Of a stretch of DNA of 6,179 bases, positions 1 through 5,878 are shown one piece after another. The stretch is from Deltaproteobacteria bacterium (GTDB lineage Bacteria > Desulfobacterota > Dissulfuribacteria > Dissulfuribacterales > QOAL01), in the NCBI GenBank assembly GCA_026988585.1, contig JALSKY010000301.1, positions 1 to 6,179 of the forward strand. Direction: 5' to 3'. The position numbers were made by a program, and so were the translations under genes. The notes beneath the pieces are model-generated. The model worked only from the letters and a program-made list of their open reading frames with translations. It was not told the origin of the DNA and ran no database searches. Every line of letters starts with the position of its first letter. Positions within the stretch are counted from its first letter, which is position 1.

Positions 1-940
1 TTACCAGCCGTTCCCGGTCTTCCCTGCTGAACCATCCCTTGTTTTCAGCAATTCTGCACACCGCAACCATCCCCATTGCCACAGCTTCCCCATGGGATAT
101 GGTATATCCTGAGACTGTTTCCACTGCGTGGCCAATGGTGTGACCGAAGTTGAGTATCCTCCTGAGGCCACCCTCCAGTTCATCCCTTGCTACAACGTCC
201 GCTTTGATCTCACAGGAACGTTTCACAATGTGGCAGGTGACATGGGGCTCCAGATTTACCACGTCCCACCAGTTCTTTTCGAGAAAGGCAAAGAGCTCAG
301 GGTCCTGGATCATTCCATATTTGACCACCTCGGCAAGGCCGTTCCTGATCTCTGATTGAGGCAGCGTGGAGAGTGATCCTATGTCAGCAAACACCGCCTT
401 TGGCTGACAGAATGTCCCGATAAGGTTCTTGCCCTCAGGCAGGTTTACCCCTGTTTTTCCTCCTACAGAACTGTCAACCTGGGCAAGATATGTGGTAGGG
501 ATCTGGACAAAAGGGATTCCCCTCATGTAGATGGAGGCCAGAAATGCCGCCATGTCCCCTGCAACGCCCCCGCCAAGGGCAATTACTGCACTCTTTCTGT
601 CTGCACCGCCACGCACCATCTGTCTGGCCATCTGTTCAATGGTGGAGAGATTCTTTTTCTCTTCACCAGCGGGAAAATCTATCAGCTCTGCCTCTATCCC
701 CTCCTGCTCCAGAATTTTGAGAAGGTCTTCTCCTATGAGCTCCCTAACATTGGAGTCTGTAACTATGAAATACCTGTTACCGCAAGGATGCTCCTGGAGA
801 AACTCGGGGATCTGGGTCATTAGGCCCGGACCTATCAGTATGGGATAGCTCCTCTCTCCCAGAGCTACTTCCACTCTCTCCCATACAAAATCTGGATTTC
901 CATCCAACTTTTTGATGGCACCAAAGCTGATGTTGCTCAT
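1..940 (-). CDS. aroB: 3-dehydroquinate synthase, C-terminus cut by window edge
   Basis: Converts DAHP to 3-dehydroquinate, the second step of the shikimate pathway, using NAD and a divalent metal; cytoplasmic. I translated 313 residues with no internal stop. Visible motifs are the nucleotide-binding LGGGVAGD (about 122-129), PTTYLAQVDSSVGGKTGVN (148-166), KNLIGTF (171-177), EVVKYG (204-209), NFGHTIGHAVE (264-274) and HGEAVAMGM (283-291). By family knowledge the metal ligands are E204, H267 and H283, and D156, K162, K171, N172, K207 and R260 line the active site; all are present. The start is the ATG at 938-940, preceded by a strong AAGGAG at 948-953 with 7 bases of spacing. This gives about 20 more N-terminal residues than E. 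coli AroB, whose start aligns near the VALGERSYPI segment. Roughly 50-70 C-terminal residues lie beyond the left edge. It follows trxC by 30 bases on the same strand. Confidence 0.96.
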   Translation of the reverse strand, partial: MSNISFGAIKKLDGNPDFVWERVEVALGERSYPILIGPGLMTQIPEFLQEHPCGNRYFIVTDSNVRELIGEDLLKILEQEGIEAELIDFPAGEEKKNLSTIEQMARQMVRGGADRKSAVIALGGGVAGDMAAFLASIYMRGIPFVQIPTTYLAQVDSSVGGKTGVNLPEGKNLIGTFCQPKAVFADIGSLSTLPQSEIRNGLAEVVKYGMIQDPELFAFLEKNWWDVVNLEPHVTCHIVKRSCEIKADVVARDELEGGLRRILNFGHTIGHAVETVSGYTISHGEAVAMGMVAVCRIAENKGWFSREDRERLV

Positions 941-947
941 CTCTCTT

Positions 948-953
948 CTCCTT
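948..953 (-). promoter_or_regulatory. Shine-Dalgarno site of aroB
   Basis: The minus strand reads AAGGAG here, 7 bases before the ATG at 938-940. This is the best ribosome binding site in the window. It decides the long aroB start over the internal GTG that would give a protein of E. coli-like length. Confidence 0.8.
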
Positions 954-970
954 TGTAGGTGAGGCCCGTT

Positions 971-1411
971 TTACAGGATTGCCTTTAACCGTGCCTCGAT
1001 CTGATCTTTTGGGACTGCCCCCACAATGGTATCTGCAAGCCGGCCATTTTTGAAGAGTAAAATGGTGGGTATGCTGCGAATCCCATATTGCTGTGACACC
1101 GTGGGGTTTTCATCCACATTCAACTTCCCTATGATTGCACGGTTGCTATACTGTCTTGCCAGATCTTCAATTATGGGCCCTATCATCCTGCATGGTCCGC
1201 ACCATGGCGCCCAGCAGTCTATCAGCACCGGTTTGGTCCCGGCTATAAGGGAAGCAAAATTGCTATCCGTCACTGTTACAGGACCTGACATAGAGGTTAG
1301 CGGTAACCCTTCCTTGCACCGGCCGCACTTGGGAGCGAGATGAAGTTTGGACGCGGGAATTCTGTTTTTTGCACCGCATGCAGGACATGTTATAAAGATG
1401 TTGTTGTCCAT
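971..1411 (-). CDS. trxC: Thioredoxin 2 with N-terminal zinc ribbon
   Basis: A 146-residue cytoplasmic thiol-disulfide reductase of the thioredoxin 2 type. The N-terminus carries two CxxC pairs (CPAC at 9-12, CGRC at 29-32) expected to bind zinc. The thioredoxin fold follows, with the active site WCGPC at 70-74 and the cis-proline in SIPT at about 113-116. E. coli TrxC is 139 residues, so the length fits. The reading frame is open upstream to about 1657. I choose the ATG at 1409-1411 because an AAGGGGG ribosome site (1418-1424) lies 6 bases before it, because the zinc ribbon begins just after it as in the family, and because any longer form would run through the divergent lipoprotein gene. 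aroB follows by 30 bases, so the two are probably one transcript. In known bacteria the partner is thioredoxin reductase; none is encoded here. Confidence 0.93.
   Translation of the reverse strand: MDNNIFITCPACGAKNRIPASKLHLAPKCGRCKEGLPLTSMSGPVTVTDSNFASLIAGTKPVLIDCWAPWCGPCRMIGPIIEDLARQYSNRAIIGKLNVDENPTVSQQYGIRSIPTILLFKNGRLADTIVGAVPKDQIEARLKAIL
1369..1396 (+). promoter_or_regulatory. Candidate promoter for the lipoprotein gene
   Basis: A TATAAA at 1391-1396 matches the sigma-70 -10 consensus at five of six positions. A weak -35 (TTGCAC, 1369-1374) sits 16 bases upstream and matches only at the TTG. It lies inside the 5' part of trxC on the opposite strand. Transcription from it would leave a leader of about 70 bases before the ATG at 1473. 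This is pattern matching by eye only. Confidence 0.3.
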
Positions 1412-1417
1412 TTTAGT

Positions 1418-1424
1418 CCCCCTT
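1418..1424 (-). promoter_or_regulatory. Shine-Dalgarno site that sets the trxC start
   Basis: The minus strand reads AAGGGGG, 6 bases before the ATG at 1409-1411. It supports the 146-residue product over the 228-residue open frame. Confidence 0.65.
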
Positions 1425-1472
1425 TTTATCTCAAATTTCTTAAATCGCATGGTGACAAGCTTGAACAGGATC

Positions 1473-2306
1473 ATGTTCAGTAAAGAGAAAGATAAACATG
1501 GAGTTGGTATCTGCCACCCATCACTGACCAGTTTTTTTATCTGTTTATTGGGCCTGGTTGTAACAGCAGTTCTGGTGGCCGGTTGTGCTTCAAGACCCAA
1601 ACCCTCGATACCTGAAGGGCCGGTCACTGTCTCTGCCAGGGAGGCTGCAGATGCCATTTGTAATCTCGGGCATGAGATTCGCTCTATTGAACTTCATGGA
1701 AAGCTCAAGATGGTTCAGCCAGAAGATGAAACGCCCTGGATCAACTGTACCATCCGTTTTACCTATGGTGAAAAGGGGGATCGTGATCTCTCGTCGGCAA
1801 CCCTCATGATGCGTGGTACCGGTCCCTTTGGCACTAGTCTTTTTCAGGTGGTGTCCATGCAGGGCAATACAGAGATTCGGCTTCCGCGCAACGGTGAGGT
1901 TTATCATGGAAGGTTTTTCTCAATCCTGGAACAGAGGTTCGATGCGGAAAGGTTCAAGGTGTTGCTGGGTTTTGCCCTGAACCCCTGGCTGCTGCTCTGC
2001 CATGGCTATGAAAATGGTGTTTCATGCAGACCAGATGCCCTATGTTATTCAGGATTACTGGACAGCAAGGGATTCAAGGCTATCTTTTCCAACCCTGGAT
2101 TTCTGCCCATACTTGTCCAGTCAAAGGAGTTTCAGGTCGCATACGATGATGAACTTATGTTGATAAATGATCAAAAGGAGAGCAAGAGAGGAACGATCCG
2201 TTATCCCAGCCGAATCACCCTTTTTGTGCCATCATGGGGCCTTACTTTCAAGTTTATGGTCAAGCCATCAAGCCGTTTTTTCACCACCTGTGAAGGTTTG
2301 GATTGA
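1473..2306 (+). CDS. Putative outer-membrane lipoprotein, possibly LolA/LolB-like
   Basis: A 277-residue predicted lipoprotein. Residues 1-20 form a polar n-region with several lysines. A hydrophobic stretch (about 21-36) is followed by the lipobox LVAGC, with C38 as the lipidated residue. S40 at mature position +3, with no Asp at +2, is compatible with outer-membrane sorting in Gram-negatives. The mature part has segments such as IRSIELHGKLKM, RGTGPFGTSLFQV and EIRLPRNGEVYHG. They recall the beta-strand pattern of LolA/LolB-like (DUF4292-type) lipoproteins, which bind lipid acyl chains. That assignment is resemblance only, and I recognise no catalytic motif. The start is uncertain: the ATG at 1473 has only a close-set AGGA before it, while an ATG at 1449 and a GTG at 1452 are also in frame. 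It is divergent from trxC and convergent with mqnC, so it is probably a single-gene transcript. Confidence 0.8.
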   Translation: MFSKEKDKHGVGICHPSLTSFFICLLGLVVTAVLVAGCASRPKPSIPEGPVTVSAREAADAICNLGHEIRSIELHGKLKMVQPEDETPWINCTIRFTYGEKGDRDLSSATLMMRGTGPFGTSLFQVVSMQGNTEIRLPRNGEVYHGRFFSILEQRFDAERFKVLLGFALNPWLLLCHGYENGVSCRPDALCYSGLLDSKGFKAIFSNPGFLPILVQSKEFQVAYDDELMLINDQKESKRGTIRYPSRITLFVPSWGLTFKFMVKPSSRFFTTCEGLD

Positions 2307-2342
2307 TCGTATCACCATGAACCTGTGGTGATAGCCTACGAT
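2306..2342. terminator. Hairpin between convergent genes, possible two-way terminator
   Basis: TATCACCA (2310-2317) is perfectly complementary to TGGTGATA (2326-2333) around an 8-base loop. An outer ATCG (2306-2309) can pair with CGAT (2339-2342) across a small bulge. It lies exactly where the plus-strand lipoprotein gene (stop 2304-2306) and the minus-strand mqnC gene (stop 2336-2338) converge, and it overlaps the end of mqnC. There is no T-run on either side, so it is not a textbook intrinsic terminator. Confidence 0.5.
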
Positions 2343-3412
2343 ACCAGCCGATAATCCATGAGCCTCTGCCTTGGCTCAAAACCTGCCTCAGTGATATGTC
2401 GCCTTATCTCCTGTTCTGACAGCCTGTGGCTTACGCCTGCTGCTGCAACAACATTCTCCTCTATCATGGTGCTGCCAAAATCATTGGCCCCATAGAAGAG
2501 GGACACCTGTGCAACCTTTGGCCCTTGGGTAACCCATGATGCCTGGATATTGTCGAAGTTATCCAGGTATATTCGGCTCACGGCCAGGAGCTTCAGGTAT
2601 TCATGGGCTGTAGCGGACCTGGTTTCTATAGCCGTGTTTCCAGGCTGGAATGGCCAGGGAATAAATGCAGTAAATCCGCCGGTACGATCCTGTACCTGCC
2701 TTAGCCTGTCCATATGGATGATCCGTTCCCTTGGGGTCTCAATATGTCCAAACATCATGGTGGCAGTGGTCCTCAGCCCGAGATTGTGGGCCTCTTCCAT
2801 CACATCTAACCACTCCTGGGCAGAGGCCTTCCTGGGAGCTATCTTTTCCCGTACCCTGTCCACCAGTATCTCTGCCCCTCCGCCCGGGATGGAATCCAGA
2901 CCTGCTGCCTTCAGCCTCTCCAGCACCTCTCTGATGCTCAATCCCGAAATCTTGGAGAAATGGACTATTTCAGGAGGGCTGAAGCAGTGGCAGTGAATCC
3001 CTTTTGATTTGATGAAACTGACCATATCTTCATAGAATTCCAGGGGCAGGTCAGGGTGGAGTCCGCCCTGCAGCAGGACCTGGGTTCCGCCAAGGGCCTT
3101 GGTCTCCTCTATCTTCTTCTCCAGTTCCTGGTGGTCCAGTATGTAGCCGCCATCCTTGCCGGGCTCGCAATAGTATGCACAGAACTTGCAGCCTGATATG
3201 CAGATATTGGTGTAGTTTATATTCCGGTCTATCACATAGGTGACAATAGGTTCCGGATGAAGCCGGTGTCTAACAGAGTCCGCCAGGATGCCAAGCGTGT
3301 GCAGATCAGCCTGCTGATACAGTGCCAGGGCCTCTTCTGCGCCGATCCTCTCGCCTGAGCGGATTTTCTCTGAGATTCTTGCCAGTTCGCCGTTATGCCC
3401 CATGGAGATCAT
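2336..3412 (-). CDS. mqnC: Cyclic dehypoxanthinyl futalosine synthase (radical SAM)
   Basis: Radical-SAM enzyme of the futalosine menaquinone pathway. It cyclises dehypoxanthine futalosine (formed by MqnB, or from aminofutalosine by nucleosidase routes) to cyclic dehypoxanthinyl futalosine. The 358 residues include the [4Fe-4S] motif CxxxCxxC (C71, C75, C78, followed by AYY), QGGLHPDLPLEFY (115-127), SIPGGGAEIL (174-183), TMMFGHIET (218-226) and the MqnC-type C-terminal DFGSTMIEENVV (311-322). Length is normal for the family. It is distinguished from MqnE by the QGGLHP and GSTMIEENVV forms. Its ATG overlaps the mqnE stop as ATGA. However, the AAGGG on this strand directly abuts that ATG, and is 9 bases from an in-frame ATG at 3401-3403, so the real start may be three codons later. 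It is probably the last gene of the minus-strand run. Confidence 0.95.
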   Translation of the reverse strand: MISMGHNGELARISEKIRSGERIGAEEALALYQQADLHTLGILADSVRHRLHPEPIVTYVIDRNINYTNICISGCKFCAYYCEPGKDGGYILDHQELEKKIEETKALGGTQVLLQGGLHPDLPLEFYEDMVSFIKSKGIHCHCFSPPEIVHFSKISGLSIREVLERLKAAGLDSIPGGGAEILVDRVREKIAPRKASAQEWLDVMEEAHNLGLRTTATMMFGHIETPRERIIHMDRLRQVQDRTGGFTAFIPWPFQPGNTAIETRSATAHEYLKLLAVSRIYLDNFDNIQASWVTQGPKVAQVSLFYGANDFGSTMIEENVVAAAGVSHRLSEQEIRRHITEAGFEPRQRLMDYRLVS

Positions 3413-4506
3413 CCCTTTATGTTGAGTTCATGGTAGAGGGTATCCCTCTCAACCGGTACACAGCCTGCCTGCCTTATGAGATACTCGATCTCCCTGTTGC
3501 TCATGGCCTGGGAGGTCTCTGCCCCTGCCATATGGGTGATCTTTTCCTCCAACACCGTGCCGTCCATGTCGTCTGCACCGTAGGAGAGGGCTATCTGGGC
3601 TATCTTCGGCCCAAGCATCACCCAGTATGCCTTGATATGGGGAAAGTTGTCCAGCATTAGCCTGCTGACAGCGATATTTTTCAGATCATCTACACCGCTT
3701 GTTGATGAGATGGATTCCAGCGCTGTATTCTTGGGATGGAAGGCCAGGGGGATGAAACAGATGAACCCATTGGTTTCATCCTGGGCCTGCCTGAGGGCAC
3801 AGAGGTGTTCGATGCGTTCCTCAACGGTCTCTATATGACCGTATAGCATGGTGGCATTACTTCTTATCCCCATCCTGTGGGCGGTCTTTGCTATCTCTAT
3901 CCAGTCAGTTCCAGGGAGTTTTTCAGGACACAGCTTTTCTCTTATCCTGGGGCTGAAGACCTCCGCTCCTCCACCCGGGATGGATCCCAGGCCGGCTTCA
4001 GTCAGCTCTTTCAGGGTCTCCTCTATGGTTTTATTGCCCATTTTTGCTATGTGAGCAATTTCCACACATGTAAAGGCCTGTATATGTATCTCAGGGCGCA
4101 CCTCCTTTATTGCCCTGAGCATATCGATATAATAGCTGTATGGCAGATCCGGGTGGATTCCGCCAACTATATGAACCTCCTTTATGGGTTCATCCATCCG
4201 CTCCCGTATCTTCTCTACCACCTCTTGAATGGACATCTCATAGGCCTTGTCATCCCCCTTTTCCCTGCCAAACGCACAGAATTTGCAAAGGTTGGTGCAG
4301 ACATTGGAGTAATTTATATGCTGGTTGTATATGTAATAGGCCTTGTCCCCATTTTTCTTGCGTCTCACTATGTCGGCAAGGAATCCGAGAAGCGGTAGCT
4401 GGCGGGTTTCGTAGAGGGTCATTCCATCATTGGAGGTTAGCCTCTCTCCGTCCATGATCTTTTCATAGATCTTCAGGAGCCCTGCTGATTCAAGGGCGTT
4501 TTTCAT
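3409..4506 (-). CDS. mqnE: Aminofutalosine synthase (radical SAM)
   Basis: Radical-SAM enzyme that joins 3-[(1-carboxyvinyl)oxy]benzoate (made from chorismate by MqnA) with the adenosyl part of SAM to give 6-amino-6-deoxyfutalosine, an early step of futalosine-route menaquinone synthesis. The 365 residues show the cluster motif CxxxCxxC (C70, C74, C77, followed by AFG), VHIVGGIHPDLPYSYY (111-126), SIPGGGAEVF (175-184), MLYGHIET (220-227) and the MqnE-type end ADDMDGTVLEEKITHMAGA (311-329). The start ATG (4504-4506) has a GAGGAG (4513-4518) 6 bases upstream. It lies 27 bases after the FKBP gene and overlaps mqnC by 4 bases, so the two synthases should be made together. It is clearly paralogous to mqnC, with the same motif order along the protein, as is usual for this pair. 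Confidence 0.95.
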   Translation of the reverse strand: MKNALESAGLLKIYEKIMDGERLTSNDGMTLYETRQLPLLGFLADIVRRKKNGDKAYYIYNQHINYSNVCTNLCKFCAFGREKGDDKAYEMSIQEVVEKIRERMDEPIKEVHIVGGIHPDLPYSYYIDMLRAIKEVRPEIHIQAFTCVEIAHIAKMGNKTIEETLKELTEAGLGSIPGGGAEVFSPRIREKLCPEKLPGTDWIEIAKTAHRMGIRSNATMLYGHIETVEERIEHLCALRQAQDETNGFICFIPLAFHPKNTALESISSTSGVDDLKNIAVSRLMLDNFPHIKAYWVMLGPKIAQIALSYGADDMDGTVLEEKITHMAGAETSQAMSNREIEYLIRQAGCVPVERDTLYHELNIKG

Positions 4507-4512
4507 CTGTTA

Positions 4513-4518
4513 CTCCTC
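4513..4518 (-). promoter_or_regulatory. Shine-Dalgarno site of mqnE
   Basis: The minus strand reads GAGGAG, 6 bases before the mqnE ATG. It is stronger than the sites of mqnC, the FKBP gene and the DUF1178 gene, suggesting that mqnE sets translation of the overlapping mqnE-mqnC pair. Confidence 0.65.
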
Positions 4519-4533
4519 TCTCTTTATGGTGTC

Positions 4534-5082
4534 TCAATGGGCTGGATCAGCCCCGGCACTGAAATAGTTGTGACGGCGGGCCCAGTCCTTCTGTTTGCTG
4601 GTGTCGGCATCTTTTAATATGGTTTCACGAATGAGGATCTCGAAGTAGAGGGTGCGACCTGCAAGTGGGTGGTTGAAATCCACCAGCAGTGCTCCGTCAA
4701 AGATGTTTCTTACCACTGCAGGACGGCGGATGCCAAACTCATCCAGGGCCTTTATGATCTTTCCTGGTTCAATGGTGCCGCTGACCCTCTCCATGGCTAC
4801 AAGGAGCTGCTTGCGTGGATCGTATTTTCCATAGGCGTAGGCCGGTTCCACCCTGACAATCTTTTCATCTCCCGGGGCCATCCCCATGATGGCCTCCTCA
4901 ACTGGTGGAGGGAAGTAGCCCTGTCCACAAACAAAACGTACAGGGCCTCCAGATTTTTCAGAGGAATCCACGACCTTCCCTGACTTGAGCCGTACCCTGT
5001 AATCCATAATCACCAAGATCCCCGGCCTGATAGTCAGGGCCTTGTCACCATTCTTTTTATTGTTGGCCTGGGTTCTGTCCAT
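4534..5082 (-). CDS. FKBP-type peptidyl-prolyl isomerase, SlyD-like
   Basis: A 182-residue FKBP-fold protein, probably a cytoplasmic prolyl isomerase and chaperone since no signal peptide is visible. From about residue 20 it follows the SlyD layout: VIMDYRVRLKSGKVVDSS (24-41), the EEAIMGMAPGDEKIV segment (62-76), AYAYGKYD (81-88), an insert-in-flap-like region (about 88-138), then VDFNHPLAGRTLYFEI (134-149). Unlike E. coli SlyD it has no His/Cys-rich metal-binding tail, and the usual I-x-GLE before the central helix is replaced by FPPPVEE (57-63), which may alter the active site. I use the ATG at 5080-5082, with a GGA about 8 bases upstream. A TTG at 5101-5103 would add seven residues but has no ribosome site. 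The first 15 residues are polar and Asn/Lys-rich. mqnE starts 27 bases downstream, so the two are probably co-transcribed; a functional link is inference only. Confidence 0.85.
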   Translation of the reverse strand: MDRTQANNKKNGDKALTIRPGILVIMDYRVRLKSGKVVDSSEKSGGPVRFVCGQGYFPPPVEEAIMGMAPGDEKIVRVEPAYAYGKYDPRKQLLVAMERVSGTIEPGKIIKALDEFGIRRPAVVRNIFDGALLVDFNHPLAGRTLYFEILIRETILKDADTSKQKDWARRHNYFSAGADPAH

Positions 5083-5106
5083 TTGGTGGTTCCGTTCCTT
5101 CAATTG

Positions 5107-5146
5107 AAAAAACTGTCAGGTTTCCAGATATGTTTTCGACAACCTG
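5107..5146 (-). terminator. Weak terminator-like hairpin between the DUF1178 and FKBP genes
   Basis: On the minus strand CAGGTT (5141-5146) can pair with AACCTG (5117-5122), extendable to seven pairs in eight with one mismatch. It is followed after 4 bases by six Ts (5107-5112). The 18-base loop and short stem make it weak. If active it would separate the upstream genes from the FKBP-mqnE-mqnC genes, or attenuate read-through. Confidence 0.3.
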
Positions 5147-5167
5147 TCCCATAAGATTGCAGAGATA

Positions 5168-5626
5168 TCAGTGCTCCTCGTCTTCCTTTTTCTTTTTTTC
5201 AGCAGGCACTGGAATCTTGAGAAATTCTACTCCTTCCTGCTGAAGCATCTTTTCCTCTTCGGCAGTGGCAACTCCCCTGATGTTGCGGGGCTCCTTGACT
5301 CCATAGTGGATCTTGAGTGCCTCTGAAGTGAAATCAGTTCCAACATCTTCCGTGGTTTCAACAACCTTTTGATAGAGTTTTGTAAGGGCACGATAAAAAA
5401 GCTCCGGCGGAGTTGAGCCAGAAGGCTGTTCCCCGGGGACAGGCGGGCTGCTGGCGTTGACTGATCTCTTGACTGCTACCGGGGAGAGGATCTTTTTTAC
5501 ATTTCCACTGCCACACACAGGACATTCCAGAAGTCCTGCATTGAACTGTTCTTCATATGCCTGCCTGTCCTTGAACCAGGCCTCGAAGATATGTCCTGCA
5601 TCACACTGCAAATCAAAAGCTATCAT
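5168..5626 (-). CDS. DUF1178 family protein with putative zinc-binding cysteines
   Basis: A 152-residue protein of the DUF1178 family, whose function is unknown. The N-terminus MIAFDLQCDAGHIFEAWF and the following GLLECPVCGSGNVKKIL (31-47) are typical. C8 with H12 and the pair C35/C38 resemble a small zinc ribbon like those of FmdB-type regulators. Residues 58-74 form a Pro/Gly/Ser linker. The second half has VVETTEDVGTDFTSEALKIHYG (88-109) and the EPRNIRGVAT motif (112-121) seen in the family, ending in a Lys/Glu-rich tail. The ATG at 5624-5626 has only a GGA 7 bases upstream. There is no signal peptide, so it is probably cytoplasmic. The gene lies 58 bases after the small gene upstream and 85 bases before the FKBP gene. 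Confidence 0.9.
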   Translation of the reverse strand: MIAFDLQCDAGHIFEAWFKDRQAYEEQFNAGLLECPVCGSGNVKKILSPVAVKRSVNASSPPVPGEQPSGSTPPELFYRALTKLYQKVVETTEDVGTDFTSEALKIHYGVKEPRNIRGVATAEEEKMLQQEGVEFLKIPVPAEKKKKEDEEH

Positions 5627-5684
5627 TAAAACATCCAGTTCTGATCATTAGTTGTCTTTCTCAACGGCGGAAAGAAATGATCTG

Positions 5685-5861
5685 TTAAGAAAACTCTTTT
5701 TGAAGAAATTCGCAATCCTTTGGTGAAAGATCGAATTTTATCTCTGCCTCCTGGACAATCTCCTTCCGTGCTTTTTCAGGATGTTCCTTGACCATCTCTG
5801 ATATCCATTCGATAGCCCGTTTCAACCGTTTCTGTTCATCGATAAGCTGTTGACTTTCCAT
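5685..5861 (-). CDS. Small 58-residue hypothetical protein
   Basis: I do not recognise a named family. The ATG at 5859-5861 and the TAA at 5685-5687 enclose 58 codons. An AGGA (5865-5868) lies 3 bases before the ATG, with a further AAGGG upstream. The product is highly charged, with many Lys, Glu and Gln. It looks helical over about residues 4-42, with a short segment FDLSPKDCEFLQKEF at 43-57 that could form a second helix. There is one Cys (C50), no signal peptide and no membrane segment. The gene starts 17 bases after the stop of the C_GCAxxG_C_C-type gene and ends 58 bases before the DUF1178 gene, all on one strand. The spacing, ribosome site and balanced composition argue that it is real. 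A regulatory or structural helper role is possible but unsupported. Confidence 0.65.
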   Translation of the reverse strand: MESQQLIDEQKRLKRAIEWISEMVKEHPEKARKEIVQEAEIKFDLSPKDCEFLQKEFS

Positions 5862-5878
5862 GATTCCTGTATCCCTTT

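Noticed and set aside
1..183. A 60-residue minus-strand frame at the left edge
   Set aside because: It is out of frame with aroB, which covers the same bases and carries the NFGHTIGHAVE and HGEAVAMGM motifs there.
531..848. A 105-residue plus-strand open frame opposite aroB
   Set aside because: It is a Ser/Pro/Arg-rich antisense shadow of conserved aroB codons.
1347..1472. The longer 319-residue form of the lipoprotein
   Set aside because: It would put 42 residues, including an extra hydrophobic stretch, before the signal peptide and overlap trxC. The start near 1473 gives a normal lipoprotein leader.
1412..1657. The upstream 82-residue extension of the thioredoxin frame
   Set aside because: It runs antisense through the lipoprotein's signal peptide and early coding region, has no family match, and a good ribosome site supports the shorter start.
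2550..2996. A 148-residue plus-strand open frame opposite mqnC
   Set aside because: It is a shadow of the mqnC coding sequence with no ribosome site or family features that I can see.
3877..4398. A 173-residue plus-strand open frame opposite mqnE
   Set aside because: It is fully antisense to a confidently identified gene, has no recognisable motif, and its composition looks like a reverse-frame shadow.
2336..4506. mqnC and mqnE as a recent tandem duplication or a direct DNA repeat
   Set aside because: They share fold and motif order, but each carries its own subfamily signature motifs and the two diverge along the whole length. They are old paralogues with different reactions.
5083..5167. 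A riboswitch or leader upstream of the FKBP gene
   Set aside because: The 85-base gap shows only a weak hairpin with a T-run, and no conserved riboswitch core that I can recognise.
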